Positions 31,672 to 41,408 of a DNA stretch of 64,000 nucleotides are shown one piece after another. Within the stretch, counting starts at the first letter, position 1; each line of letters opens with the position of its first letter. This stretch comes from Fontimonas thermophila (GTDB lineage: Bacteria > Pseudomonadota > Gammaproteobacteria > Nevskiales > Nevskiaceae). The notes beneath the pieces are model-generated. The model was not told where the DNA came from. It did not search any database and was given only the letters and a program-made list of their open reading frames with translations. A program made the translations under genes and the position numbers. The stretch is from the NCBI RefSeq assembly GCF_900113085.1, contig NZ_FOOC01000002.1, positions 1 through 64,000 of the forward strand, written 5' to 3'.

Positions 31672-34323
31672 TCAACGCCGCGTGCGGCGGCGCAGGGCTG
31701 CCATCATCGCGAGTGGTAACCAGCACCACAGACCGAGCGCACCACCGAAGCGCCCCGCATCGGGCTTGCCAGCCGAGTGGCCACCGCTGGCGCTGCCTGC
31801 GGATGGGATCGGCGGTATCCCGCTGCCGCCGACCTTGCAGGCGTAGACGGTCACGTCATCGACGTACCAGCCGAGATTGCCACCACAGCCATCCTGGCCG
31901 AATTCCCAGCGGAAACGCAGCGTGTCGCCCGGCACGGCGCCGAGTTTCTCGAAGCTGACGACGCTGATACCCCAGCTGCCGGTGGCTTCGCCCTGATCAG
32001 CGCCGGTCCATGCCGGTTCGCCGGCCAGCGGATTGGTGTTATTGCCGGTCAGGCCAGTCGGATCGGGTACCGGCAGCGGAAGGATGGGTCCGGGTGCGAA
32101 CTCTCCACTGTGCGGATTGTGCTCGAAGGCGTCGTTGGGAACGGGGGTGAATTCGCCGCCATTGAGGCTGAATTTGAGGTTGCCGCCGTCGTACCCCGCT
32201 TCGGATTGCATGAAGTGGCTGAAGTGCAGAAAGGCACTGCTGGGGCCGACGGTGATGATGGGTGAGTCCATCCAGTGAGAGCCGGAGAGATCGCCGCCCG
32301 GGGCGCAGGTGCCGCCGGTGTCATCGACGGCAAACGCGGCGTGGCCGCCATGCGGTGCCGGAAGATCCGCCGTGGCGACGAAGGCAAAACCTTCGGATTC
32401 GGTGTCGCCGGTCAGGTTCTTGCCCAGTGTCCAGGTTGCCGGGATCCCGTTTTCCCAGTTTTCATGCAGGCTCGGCTCCGGCGCCTGTCCTTGTGGGCAG
32501 AGCGCCGGCGTTTCGCTCTCCGGCTGCAGCACCGGCAGGTAATTGCATTTCTCTTTGGGGCTGTCACGGAACTCGACGGCAACCGTCGCAAGGTGCACGG
32601 CTTCGCAATCGGCCGCGCCGATCACCTCGCCGGACGGATTGCCGAGCACATCGTTGAGCGCAACTCCGATCAGGTCGCGACAGGATTGTTCGAGCGCATC
32701 CGCATGCTGGGCGAAATTCGTCGTCGGTGTCTGGTAGTGCGTTGCAGCATGGAAGTAAATGTGCAATGACTTGGTCAGACCGATCCCCGGAATGGTGACG
32801 CCGTTGAACGTCTTGCCATCGACCAACATCGCGAACGCATGATTCGGCACGCCGGAATTGGTATGTACACCACCGTTGTCGCCGGTCCCGCAATAATAGT
32901 TCGGCGAGGTGATGACGCTACCGGGTGACGGTGCGAATCCGGTTACTGGAATGCCAAGCAGCGGGACGTTGACTGTGAAGTTGTCCGGATCCCACATGTC
33001 GCGCAGCAACAGACTGGCGGCGGTCTCGCTCAAGTCTTCGCCGACGACCCAGCGGCTTCCACCGTTCTCGAAGTACTCACCCTCGGTCAAAGTGAAGCCG
33101 AGCGGTCCTTCGAGGCCGTTCACGAGATCGTAGGCTTCACCGAAGATGTCCGAGTAGCTTTCGTTGAGCGCACCGGATTGGTACTGGTAAACCAGTCCGT
33201 GAGTGTATTCGGTGTAGGCGTGGCTCCATTCATGACTGACGACATCGTCGGCATCGAAGCCCGGGCAGTAATTCGTCGAGGTGCCGTCCCAGTAGGCATT
33301 CGGGCACTGTTCGTTGATCAGGTAGACGCTGCGCTGCACCTGCTCGGCGGGAGGTACTGCACCATCGTCATAGCCTTCGCGTCCGAACAGGTTCTTGTAC
33401 AGCGCGTACGTACCCCCGGCGAAAATGTACAGGTTGTTGGTCGGCAGATCGGCCGTGCGCGTCGAAGGGACGACGTCCCCGACCAGCGGAGGATCCGCCG
33501 GTGCCAGCGCGCTGCCTTCGGTGAGCAGCGGAGGGACGTCCATCGTCGGGGTATAGATCTCCCGGTTGAGGATGCTGTGGATCTCGTTGATGCGGGTGAG
33601 CAAGGCGCCTGTATGGGCGTCGATGATCACACGTTCCCGAATCGGCGCGCCGGGCACGCGGATCAAGGCCTCGTAAGCCAAATGGTTGGTTCCCGGCACG
33701 CCTTTGAGCAGGCCGCTGCGGTAGATCATCAGGCGCGTGCGCTCGAACTCGAACGCACCGGTGCGTGGGTGCTGTTTGCGGACGGCGGCAAGCGCGCGCT
33801 CGCGCAGCATGCGCACCGACAGGGCGGGTGTCGTCGACAGCGTGTCGAGATCGTCGATGAAAACACCGCTGATGCCGGTGATGCCATTCGCATTCATGTG
33901 CACGACTAGGCGCGCGCCGAACACCGGTAAGCCGCGATGGATCTGGTCGAGATGCACGTGCGTGCCGCCGCGACGGTCGTGGGAGATGCGTCCGGCCCGC
34001 AATTGCGCGGCTGGATCGGTGGCGCCGACCAGCGCTCCATACAGCGACAGAAAGCCCAACGCGCGTTCAACCGGTGGTCCCGAGGCATCATCGCGGTATA
34101 GCAGCGCGCCTCCCTGCGCCAAGGCAGCGAAATAAGCATCCTGCGCTCGGCGTACGCTGATGAGTGCACCTCCGGTCTGGGTTTGCAGACGCCTCAAGAG
34201 TTCTTCGACGGGCACATTCGTGCGTTCCGGCAGGGCCGAGGCGAGACCCGGCAGTGCGCAGGCCAGTAGCGCGGTCCGGGAAAGGGCACATATGAAGCGG
34301 TGCAAACGATGGTGAACCGACAT
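31672..34323 (-). CDS. Secreted M4-family (thermolysin-type) zinc metalloprotease with C-terminal sorting-like tail
   Basis: The chosen ATG 34323 follows GGGGAAA and directly starts an Arg-containing signal peptide ending ASA-LPER; longer in-frame starts exist at 34335 and 34368. The 883-residue precursor has an FTP/PepSY-like propeptide (about 30-250), a thermolysin domain with HEWSH (364-368), the third zinc ligand Glu388 in ALNESYSDIFGE and catalytic His487 in GGVHTNSG. A beta-sandwich region with paired Cys (about 615-830) resembles MAM-like modules of secreted proteases. The tail ends in GRFGGALG, a hydrophobic helix and RRRTRR (857-883), like GlyGly-CTERM signals cut by rhombosortase. 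It is on the opposite strand between kdsA and eno and looks inserted. Confidence 0.88.
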   Translation of the reverse strand: MSVHHRLHRFICALSRTALLACALPGLASALPERTNVPVEELLRRLQTQTGGALISVRRAQDAYFAALAQGGALLYRDDASGPPVERALGFLSLYGALVGATDPAAQLRAGRISHDRRGGTHVHLDQIHRGLPVFGARLVVHMNANGITGISGVFIDDLDTLSTTPALSVRMLRERALAAVRKQHPRTGAFEFERTRLMIYRSGLLKGVPGTNHLAYEALIRVPGAPIRERVIIDAHTGALLTRINEIHSILNREIYTPTMDVPPLLTEGSALAPADPPLVGDVVPSTRTADLPTNNLYIFAGGTYALYKNLFGREGYDDGAVPPAEQVQRSVYLINEQCPNAYWDGTSTNYCPGFDADDVVSHEWSHAYTEYTHGLVYQYQSGALNESYSDIFGEAYDLVNGLEGPLGFTLTEGEYFENGGSRWVVGEDLSETAASLLLRDMWDPDNFTVNVPLLGIPVTGFAPSPGSVITSPNYYCGTGDNGGVHTNSGVPNHAFAMLVDGKTFNGVTIPGIGLTKSLHIYFHAATHYQTPTTNFAQHADALEQSCRDLIGVALNDVLGNPSGEVIGAADCEAVHLATVAVEFRDSPKEKCNYLPVLQPESETPALCPQGQAPEPSLHENWENGIPATWTLGKNLTGDTESEGFAFVATADLPAPHGGHAAFAVDDTGGTCAPGGDLSGSHWMDSPIITVGPSSAFLHFSHFMQSEAGYDGGNLKFSLNGGEFTPVPNDAFEHNPHSGEFAPGPILPLPVPDPTGLTGNNTNPLAGEPAWTGADQGEATGSWGISVVSFEKLGAVPGDTLRFRWEFGQDGCGGNLGWYVDDVTVYACKVGGSGIPPIPSAGSASGGHSAGKPDAGRFGGALGLWCWLPLAMMAALRRRTRR

Positions 34324-34415
34324 GGATTTCCCCATAGGGATGGGACGGATATGCACCTTGGTTGCCATCGACCGGCCCCGGGCTTTGTGTGCCACCGGGG
34401 GACGATGTTCCTGCC

Positions 34416-34444
34416 GTGACGCTGAATGCAGGCACCGATAGAAT
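34416..34444 (+). promoter_or_regulatory. Candidate promoter of the eno–ftsB–ispD–ispF operon
   Basis: GTGACG (34416-34421) and TAGAAT (34439-34444) with 17 bases between them lie in the protease/eno intergenic region. The leader to the ATG at 34488 would be about 37 nt. Confidence 0.45.
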
Positions 34445-34472
34445 ATGACGATTGATACCGCCAACACACTAG

Positions 34473-35783
<1,311 letters not shown>

Positions 35784-35789
35784 AGGCCG

Positions 35790-36068
35790 ATGATCAGGCG
35801 TGCCGCCGTCGCGGTCCTCGTCCTGCTGCTGCTGGCTCTGCAGTGGCGGTTGTGGATCGCCGATGGCGGGATTGCCCACACCCATCGTCTCAAGCAGGAG
35901 GCAGCCCGTCTCGCCAGCGAGAACGAACAGTTACGCGCGCGCAACGCCACGCTCGATGCGGAGGTGCGTGACCTCGGCTCCGGGGTCGATGCGATCGAGG
36001 CGCGCGCGCGCACGACGCTGGGCATGGTCAAGGCAGGCGAAACCTTTTATCTCGTGGTCAATCCCTGA
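35790..36068 (+). CDS. ftsB: Cell division protein FtsB
   Basis: FtsB is a small bitopic protein that, with FtsL and FtsQ, activates septal peptidoglycan synthesis. The 92-residue product has one N-terminal membrane helix (about 4-22), then a coiled coil with heptad-like leucines (RLKQEAARLASENEQLRARN) and the family end block ARTTLGMVKAGETFYLVV. The position between eno and ispD is diagnostic. It starts six bases after the eno stop. Confidence 0.93.
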   Translation: MIRRAAVAVLVLLLLALQWRLWIADGGIAHTHRLKQEAARLASENEQLRARNATLDAEVRDLGSGVDAIEARARTTLGMVKAGETFYLVVNP

Positions 36069-36077
36069 CCGCCAGCC

Positions 36078-36788
36078 GTGACACAGAACACCCGTTACTG
36101 GGCCGTGATTCCCGCAGCCGGTGGCGGGACCCGCATGGGGCTGAACCGGCCCAAGCAATACCTGCCGCTGCGCGGCCGTGCGCTGCTCGAATGGAGTGTC
36201 GCGCCGTTCCTGGATCTGCCCTGGATCGACGCCATCGTCGTCGTGCTCGCGCGCAACGATGGCGAGTACGCGCGTCTGCCGATTGCGCGCCATCCACGGA
36301 TCATCACCGCCACCGGCGGTGCTGCGCGCGCCGAATCGGTACTGGCGGGGCTTGCCGTCGTCGCCGAGCGCAGCCGTGCATTCAAGGATGTGCGGGTGCT
36401 CGTGCACGATGCTGCGAGGCCCTGTGTGACCCAGGCCGAGATCGAACGCCTGCAAGAGGAAGCCGACGATCGCCACGGCGGTTTGCTTGCACTGCCGGTG
36501 ACCGATACGCTCAAGCGAGGCAAACACAGCCGTGTCGCCGATACCGTGGACCGCGCGTTTTACTGGCGCGCGCAGACGCCACAGCTGTTCCGGCTCGATG
36601 TACTGATGTCGGCGCTCGTCGAGTGCACTCAGCGCGGACTGGAAATCACCGATGAATCGAGCGCGATGGAACGCGCCGGCTACAAGCCGCGTCTCGTGCG
36701 CGGTCAGGAGTCGAACATCAAGGTGACGTATCCGCAGGATCTGCGCCTGGCCGAATTCTGGCTCACCCAGCAGGAGCGGCAACCATGA
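36078..36788 (+). CDS. ispD: 2-C-methyl-D-erythritol 4-phosphate cytidylyltransferase
   Basis: IspD joins CTP to MEP, following Dxr in the isoprenoid pathway. The 236-residue protein starts at GTG 36078 and has the nucleotide-binding loop PAAGGGTRMGLNRPKQYLPL, GGAARAESVLAGL, VLVHDAARPC, LPVTDTLKR and a C-terminal NIKVTYPQDLRLAE block. It overlaps the ispF ATG by four bases, so these two enzymes are made in step. Confidence 0.96.
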   Translation: MTQNTRYWAVIPAAGGGTRMGLNRPKQYLPLRGRALLEWSVAPFLDLPWIDAIVVVLARNDGEYARLPIARHPRIITATGGAARAESVLAGLAVVAERSRAFKDVRVLVHDAARPCVTQAEIERLQEEADDRHGGLLALPVTDTLKRGKHSRVADTVDRAFYWRAQTPQLFRLDVLMSALVECTQRGLEITDESSAMERAGYKPRLVRGQESNIKVTYPQDLRLAEFWLTQQERQP

Positions 36789-37279
36789 GCCATCGGCCGC
36801 CGTTTCGCATCGGGCATGGCTTCGATGCGCATCGTCTGGAAGCCGGCGATGGGGTCGTGCTGGGTGGCGTGCGCATCCCCTGCCCATACCGGATCGTCGC
36901 GCACTCGGACGGCGACGTGCTGATCCATGCGCTGTGCGACGCGTTGCTCGGTGCCATTGGCGGCGGCGATATTGGTAGATTGTTCCCGGATACGGATCCA
37001 CAGTATCGTGGCATCGATAGTCGCCGTCTGCTCGCCAAGGTCATGCGATACGTGCGCGCAGAGGCTTATGCGGTGGTCAACGCGGATTTGAGCCTGATCG
37101 CCCAGACGCCGCGCGTGGCCGGATACGTGCCGGCGATGCGGCAGGTGCTGGCCGCCGAATTGGGCGTGGCCTCCGACTGCGTCAATGTCAAGGCAACGAC
37201 GAACGAAGGCATGGATGCGATCGGCAGACGGGAGGGGCTCGCTGCGCACGCCGTCGTGCTGTTGCAGCGTATCGATTGA
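36785..37279 (+). CDS. ispF: 2-C-methyl-D-erythritol 2,4-cyclodiphosphate synthase
   Basis: IspF cyclises the CDP-ME phosphate to MEcPP with loss of CMP. The 164-residue protein has the zinc ligands in GHGFDAHRL and AHSDGDVLIHALCDALLGA, the GDIGRLFPDTDP loop, and KATTNEGMDAIGRREGLAAHAVVLL near the end. Its length is normal. It closes the eno operon; a new promoter candidate for the next gene lies shortly after. Confidence 0.97.
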   Translation: MSHRPPFRIGHGFDAHRLEAGDGVVLGGVRIPCPYRIVAHSDGDVLIHALCDALLGAIGGGDIGRLFPDTDPQYRGIDSRRLLAKVMRYVRAEAYAVVNADLSLIAQTPRVAGYVPAMRQVLAAELGVASDCVNVKATTNEGMDAIGRREGLAAHAVVLLQRID

Positions 37280-37293
37280 AAGCAGCCTTGGCG

Positions 37294-37323
37294 TTGGCAA
37301 GTGCGATCTGGATTCGGTAGCAT
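37294..37323 (+). promoter_or_regulatory. Candidate promoter upstream of the DUF1329 gene
   Basis: TTGGCA (37294-37299) and TAGCAT (37318-37323) are 18 bases apart, just after ispF. The leader would be about 60 nt and ends with a GAGGAGAG ribosome site at 37374-37381. Confidence 0.4.
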
Positions 37324-37389
37324 GCCCCTGCTTTTTCGCTTGCACTCACGGCCGCCGCGCCGTCTCGAACCCAGAGGAGAGCAACCCCC

Positions 37390-38745
37390 ATGAAAAAGCG
37401 CCTAACGGTGTTGACCGGCGCGCTCGCGCTGACCCTGATCGCGGGGCAGGCCGGCGCCAAAGCCACCGCTCAGGAGGCCGAGCGTCTCGGCAAGGATCTG
37501 ACCCCGGTCGGCGCCGAACGTGCCGCCAACAAGGACGGCACCATTCCCGAGTGGACCCCGGGCCAGCAGCGCGGCTCGCTGTCGGGCGAGTTCCCCAACG
37601 ACCCGAAGATCGACGCTGACAAGCCGCTGTTCACGATCACCAAGGCGAACATGGCGCAGTACGCCGACAAGCTGACGGAAGGGCACAAACACCTGCTCAG
37701 CACCTACGACAGCTACAAGATGAACATCTATCCGTCGCGCCGCGTCGTCACCTGGCCCGACGAGATCCTGGCCGCGACCAAGGCCAACGCGACCAACTGC
37801 GAGCTGCTCGATCCGGACACGCCGAACAACTGCAAGCTCGGCTTTCCGTTCCCGATTCCCAAGAGCGGCGCCGAGCCGGTCTGGAACCACAAGCTGAAGT
37901 GGCGTGGCGAGGCGGTGACCCGCTACAACAACCAGATGATCGTGCAGCCCAACGGCGAGTATCAGCTGACCAAGCTGATCGAGGACGTGCAGTTCGGCTA
38001 CGGCTCGATCCAGAACCCGGTGCCCCTGAACAAGGGCTCGGGCGAGTTCCTCAAGTACCTGTCGAAGACCGTCGCGCCGCCGCGTCTGGCCGGCACCTTC
38101 ATTCTCGTCCATGAGAAGGCCGGCACCGGTGCCGAAGGCCGCGCCGCGTGGCTGTATTCGCCGGGCCTCAAGCGCATCCGCCGCGCGCCGACGGTGTGCT
38201 GTGACAACCCCTACGAGGGTACGGACGGCCATCAGTTCTACGATCAGGTGGATATGTTCAATGGCGCACTGGAGCGCTACAACTGGAAGCTGGTCGGCAA
38301 GAAGGAGATGTACATCGGCTACAACGCCAACCGCATCGCCGGCCCGCAGACCAAGTACAAGGACATGGTCCGGCCGCGCCATCTCAACCAGGATTTGCCG
38401 CGCTACGAGCTGCACCGTGTCTGGATCGTCGAAGCCGACATCAAGCCGGGCACGAGCCATACCTTCAAGAAGCGGCGCATGTATATCGACGAAGATGCCT
38501 GGACGATCGCGGCGGTGGACAACTATGACAACCGCGATCAGCTCTACTAGTTCCAGGAAGGGCACATCATCTTCGGATACAACATTTTGTCGGCGACGAC
38601 GGTGCCGGAGGTGATCTATCACTTCACGTCGGGCCGTTACTTCATCACGGCGGTCTTCAATGAGGACAAGCCGCTGGATCTGACCGCACGCTTCAAGCCG
38701 GATTACTTCACGGCGGCGTCGGTGCAGAAGATGACCACCAAGTAA
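37390..38745 (+). pseudogene. DUF1329 family exported protein, interrupted by an in-frame TAG
   Basis: The reading frame starts at ATG 37390 with a signal peptide ending near AGA-KATAQ and codes for 386 residues to a TAG at 38548-38550. The same frame then continues without any shift for 64 more codons to TAA at 38743. The downstream part (FQEGHIIFGYNILSATTVP, IYHFTSGRYFITAVFNED) reads as the normal DUF1329 C-terminus, and the usual terminator follows it. DUF1329 proteins (PF07044) are periplasmic, have a LolA/LolB-like fold and often accompany DUF1302 proteins and RND transporters; no such partner is here. The product is therefore either truncated by a point mutation, rescued by amber suppression, or the TAG is a sequence error. 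Confidence 0.88.
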
Positions 38746-38758
38746 GCTCAGATTGGCA

Positions 38759-38788
38759 GCCGCCGGGCGCTTACCCCGGCGGCTTTTT
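38759..38788 (+). terminator. Rho-independent terminator after the DUF1329 gene
   Basis: GCCGCCGGG (38759-38767) pairs with CCCGGCGGC (38775-38783) around a seven-base loop, followed by five T. It lies just after the TAA at 38743-38745, supporting that codon as the original gene end rather than the internal TAG. Confidence 0.88.
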
Positions 38789-38814
38789 CGTTGAAGCGGG
38801 GCAAGGAGGGGGCG

Positions 38815-39303
38815 ATGAAATTCGAAGACAAGCACACGTTCGACAAACCGGCCGCGACGGTCATAAAGATGTTCTCGGACCGGGTTTATTTCGAGCGCAA
38901 GTATAAAGATCTGGGATTTACTGACATCGAGGTGCTCGAGCACGAAAAAACGGATTCCAAATTCCGCATCAAGGTGCGCTACGTCGCCAAAAACGATGTC
39001 GCACTACCCGAATTCGCGAAGAAATTCATTCCCGCCAAAATGGTCGTCGTCCAGCAGGATGCCTGGGATCTCAAGCGTATGACCGGGCGTCTGGAGGTCG
39101 AGATCCGCGGTACTCCAGTCAAGGTTGCCTGCGACATGACGCTCAAGGATGAAGGCAAGGGTTCGGCCAACCTGCTAAAACGGACCATCAGCTGTCCGAT
39201 CCCGCTGGTCGGCAGCAAGCTCGAACAGCTCACGGCGGACGATATTCGCGCCAAGGTCGCCAATGACATCGCCACGACGCGCCGCATCCTCGCGGACTAC
39301 TGA
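38815..39303 (+). CDS. DUF2505 family protein (SRPBCC fold)
   Basis: The 162-residue product starts at ATG 38815, six bases after a perfect AAGGAGG site. The sequence MKFEDKHTFDKPAATVIKMF, the FERKYKDLGFTDIEVLEHE segment and the C-terminal KVANDIATTRRILADY fit the DUF2505 family, a START/SRPBCC-like group with a hydrophobic pocket but no known ligand. No signal peptide or membrane segment is seen, so it is probably cytoplasmic. It overlaps the next small gene by 41 bases. Confidence 0.8.
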   Translation: MKFEDKHTFDKPAATVIKMFSDRVYFERKYKDLGFTDIEVLEHEKTDSKFRIKVRYVAKNDVALPEFAKKFIPAKMVVVQQDAWDLKRMTGRLEVEIRGTPVKVACDMTLKDEGKGSANLLKRTISCPIPLVGSKLEQLTADDIRAKVANDIATTRRILADY

Positions 39304-39550
39304 TCGCCGGCCCGAAGCCCGCAATGCCCGAAACACAGCGCCGCAGTTCGATGCGCCGCTGACCCTGTGGCAGACGATCGTCAGCGTCGCGGCATCGTTC
39401 TTCGGTGTGCAGAGTTCGCAAAACCGCCAGCGTGATTTCACCAGGGGAAAGGCGGGTCATTTCATCGTCGTCGGTTTGATCATGACCGCGTTGTTCGTCC
39501 TCGCGGTCGGCTTGGCTGTCCGGCTCGTATTGCGTCACGCCGGCCTTTGA
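39263..39550 (+). CDS. DUF2970 small membrane protein
   Basis: The 95-residue frame starts at ATG 39263 inside the DUF2505 gene. After a weakly conserved, charged N-terminus it reads LWQTIVSVAASFFGVQSSQN, then RDFTRGKAGHFIVVGLIMTA and a single membrane helix ending VRLVLRHAGL. The FGVQS..N..RDF motif followed by one helix is the DUF2970 pattern. Function is unknown. The conserved part begins near residue 33, so the true start could be a later non-ATG codon; no ribosome site decides it. Confidence 0.7.
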   Translation: MTSPRRAASSRTTDRRPEARNARNTAPQFDAPLTLWQTIVSVAASFFGVQSSQNRQRDFTRGKAGHFIVVGLIMTALFVLAVGLAVRLVLRHAGL

Positions 39551-39596
39551 AATGTACCTGCGTCTTTTAGTTATCAGCGTCGATCGGGAGGTTTAC

Positions 39597-41396
39597 ATGC
39601 GCCCTGTCCTGGCTCTGTTGTCTGTTCTCGTTCTGAGCTGGTCCACCGGGGTGGCAGGCGCTCCCGCATGGGTCGAGGAAAGCGACCGCAACGCAGCGGT
39701 GCTGCTCGACGTGATGGCCCAGTTTGCGCCGGAAACTGCAGGACAAATCGGCGTCGATGGGTATGACGAGAAGGTACTGGATCTGGGGCCCGAGGTTTAC
39801 GAGCGTAGCCAGGCGGCGACGCAGGCGGCAATTGCAACGCTGGAGCAGCGCCGCGCGCTGACCACCGACACTGCAGTGCTGGAGGATCTGGACATTCTGT
39901 TGCAGGCCGCGCGCGACAGTCTGGCTTCGCAGCGCCTGGAGCACGAGCTGATGCTGCCGTACTACAACGTGCCGCAGACGGTGTTCGTCGGCATCAAAGC
40001 CCTGCTCGATCCGCGTGTGCCGAAAACGCGGCAGCAGGCGGCAGTCAAGCGGCTGCAAGCCTATGCCGGGATGGCCGAGGGTGCACAGCCGATCACCGAG
40101 CTGGCCAAAGCGCGGACGATGGAGCGGATGGGCGACGAACGCTTGCTCGGGCCGTACCGCGGCGAGGTCGAACAGGATCTCGCCGATGCACCGCGCTACG
40201 TCGATGGTATTGCCAAGCTGTTTGCGGATGCCGGTCTTTCCGGGTACGAACCGGCGCTGAAAGTCCTGCGCAAGCAGATCGCCGATTACCAGAAATGGGT
40301 TCGCAAGACGGTGCTGCCGAGGGCGCGCACCGACCACCGTCTGCCGCCGCAGTTATACGCCGATCGTCTCAAGCAATATGGCGTCGATGTCGCACCCGAC
40401 GAGCTGATCCGCCGCGCGCTGCTGAGTTTTGCCGAGATCCGTAACGAGATGCAGGCGCTGGCGCCGCTGTTGGCACGGCAGATTGGACTCGATGCGACCG
40501 ATTACCGCGACGTGATCCGCGTGTTGAAGAAGGCGCAGGTGCAGGGCGCGCAGATCCTGCCGTTGTATGAGAGCCGGCTTGCCGCTATCGAAAAGCTGGT
40601 GCAGATGCATGACGTCGTCACCCTTCCGCAGCGCAAGGCTGTGATCCGTCTGGCCAGCGAGGCCGAGTCGGCGATGATTCCGGCACCGTTCATGAGCCCG
40701 CCGCGTCTGATCGGCAATACCGGCGAGTACGGCGAGTTCGTGCTGCCGCTGCACGTGCCGGGCAAGGCTGGACGCGCCGATCTTAAGACCGACGATTTCA
40801 CGTTCGATGCGGCAGCCTGGACGCTGTCCGCGCACGAGGCCCGGCCAGGTCATGAAATGCAGTTTGCGGCCATGATCGAGAAAGGCGTGTCGATCGCACG
40901 TGCCGTGTTTGCGTTCAACAGCGTCAACGTCGAGGGCTGGGCACTATATGCCGAGGCGGAAATGAAGCCGCTGTTCCCGCTGGAGGGTCAGCTCATCGGC
41001 CTGCAGCACCGCATGATGCGTGCGGCGCGCGCGTTCCTCGATCCGATGGTCAATCTTGGCCAGATCACGCCCGAGCAGGCGCGCGCGTTTTTGGAACGCG
41101 AAGTCGTGTTGTCGCCGGGGATGGCGCAACAGGAAGTCGACCGTTACACCTTCCGCGCGCCAGGTCAGGCGACATCATACTTCGTCGGCTATCAGGCCTT
41201 GATGGCCTTGCGTCAGCGCACCGAGCTGGCTTTGGGGACGCGCTTCGATCGTCGGCGTTTCCATGATTTTGTTCTCGCACAAGGTTTGCTGCCGCCACGC
41301 CTGCTGGAGCGGGCGGTGTTTGAACGCTTCGTGCCGGCAGAACTCGGCGGCGAGAAGACCGGTTTGCCGGATCCGGCTGCGCAGCCGCCGCGGTAG
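39597..41396 (+). CDS. DUF885 family exported protein, putative zinc peptidase
   Basis: ATG 39597 has GGGAGG six bases upstream and starts a signal peptide ending VAG-APAWVEE, giving 599 residues; an upstream ATG at 39552 lacks a ribosome site. DUF885 (PF05960) proteins are related to gluzincin peptidases and are often called X-Pro dipeptidyl-peptidase-like without biochemical proof. The metal motif appears as HEARPGHEMQ near residue 425, followed by the NSVNVEGWALYAEAEM block where the third ligand Glu is expected. It should act in the periplasm or be lipid-free exported. It converges on mutS, with only 12 bases between the stops. Confidence 0.85.
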   Translation: MRPVLALLSVLVLSWSTGVAGAPAWVEESDRNAAVLLDVMAQFAPETAGQIGVDGYDEKVLDLGPEVYERSQAATQAAIATLEQRRALTTDTAVLEDLDILLQAARDSLASQRLEHELMLPYYNVPQTVFVGIKALLDPRVPKTRQQAAVKRLQAYAGMAEGAQPITELAKARTMERMGDERLLGPYRGEVEQDLADAPRYVDGIAKLFADAGLSGYEPALKVLRKQIADYQKWVRKTVLPRARTDHRLPPQLYADRLKQYGVDVAPDELIRRALLSFAEIRNEMQALAPLLARQIGLDATDYRDVIRVLKKAQVQGAQILPLYESRLAAIEKLVQMHDVVTLPQRKAVIRLASEAESAMIPAPFMSPPRLIGNTGEYGEFVLPLHVPGKAGRADLKTDDFTFDAAAWTLSAHEARPGHEMQFAAMIEKGVSIARAVFAFNSVNVEGWALYAEAEMKPLFPLEGQLIGLQHRMMRAARAFLDPMVNLGQITPEQARAFLEREVVLSPGMAQQEVDRYTFRAPGQATSYFVGYQALMALRQRTELALGTRFDRRRFHDFVLAQGLLPPRLLERAVFERFVPAELGGEKTGLPDPAAQPPR

Positions 41397-41408
41397 CGAG
41401 GGTGGCGA

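Noticed and set aside
37402-38943. 513-codon open frame antisense to the DUF1329 gene
   Set aside because: It is a composition shadow. It does not explain the TAG and shows no family motif; the sense frame has signal peptide, ribosome site and family sequence.
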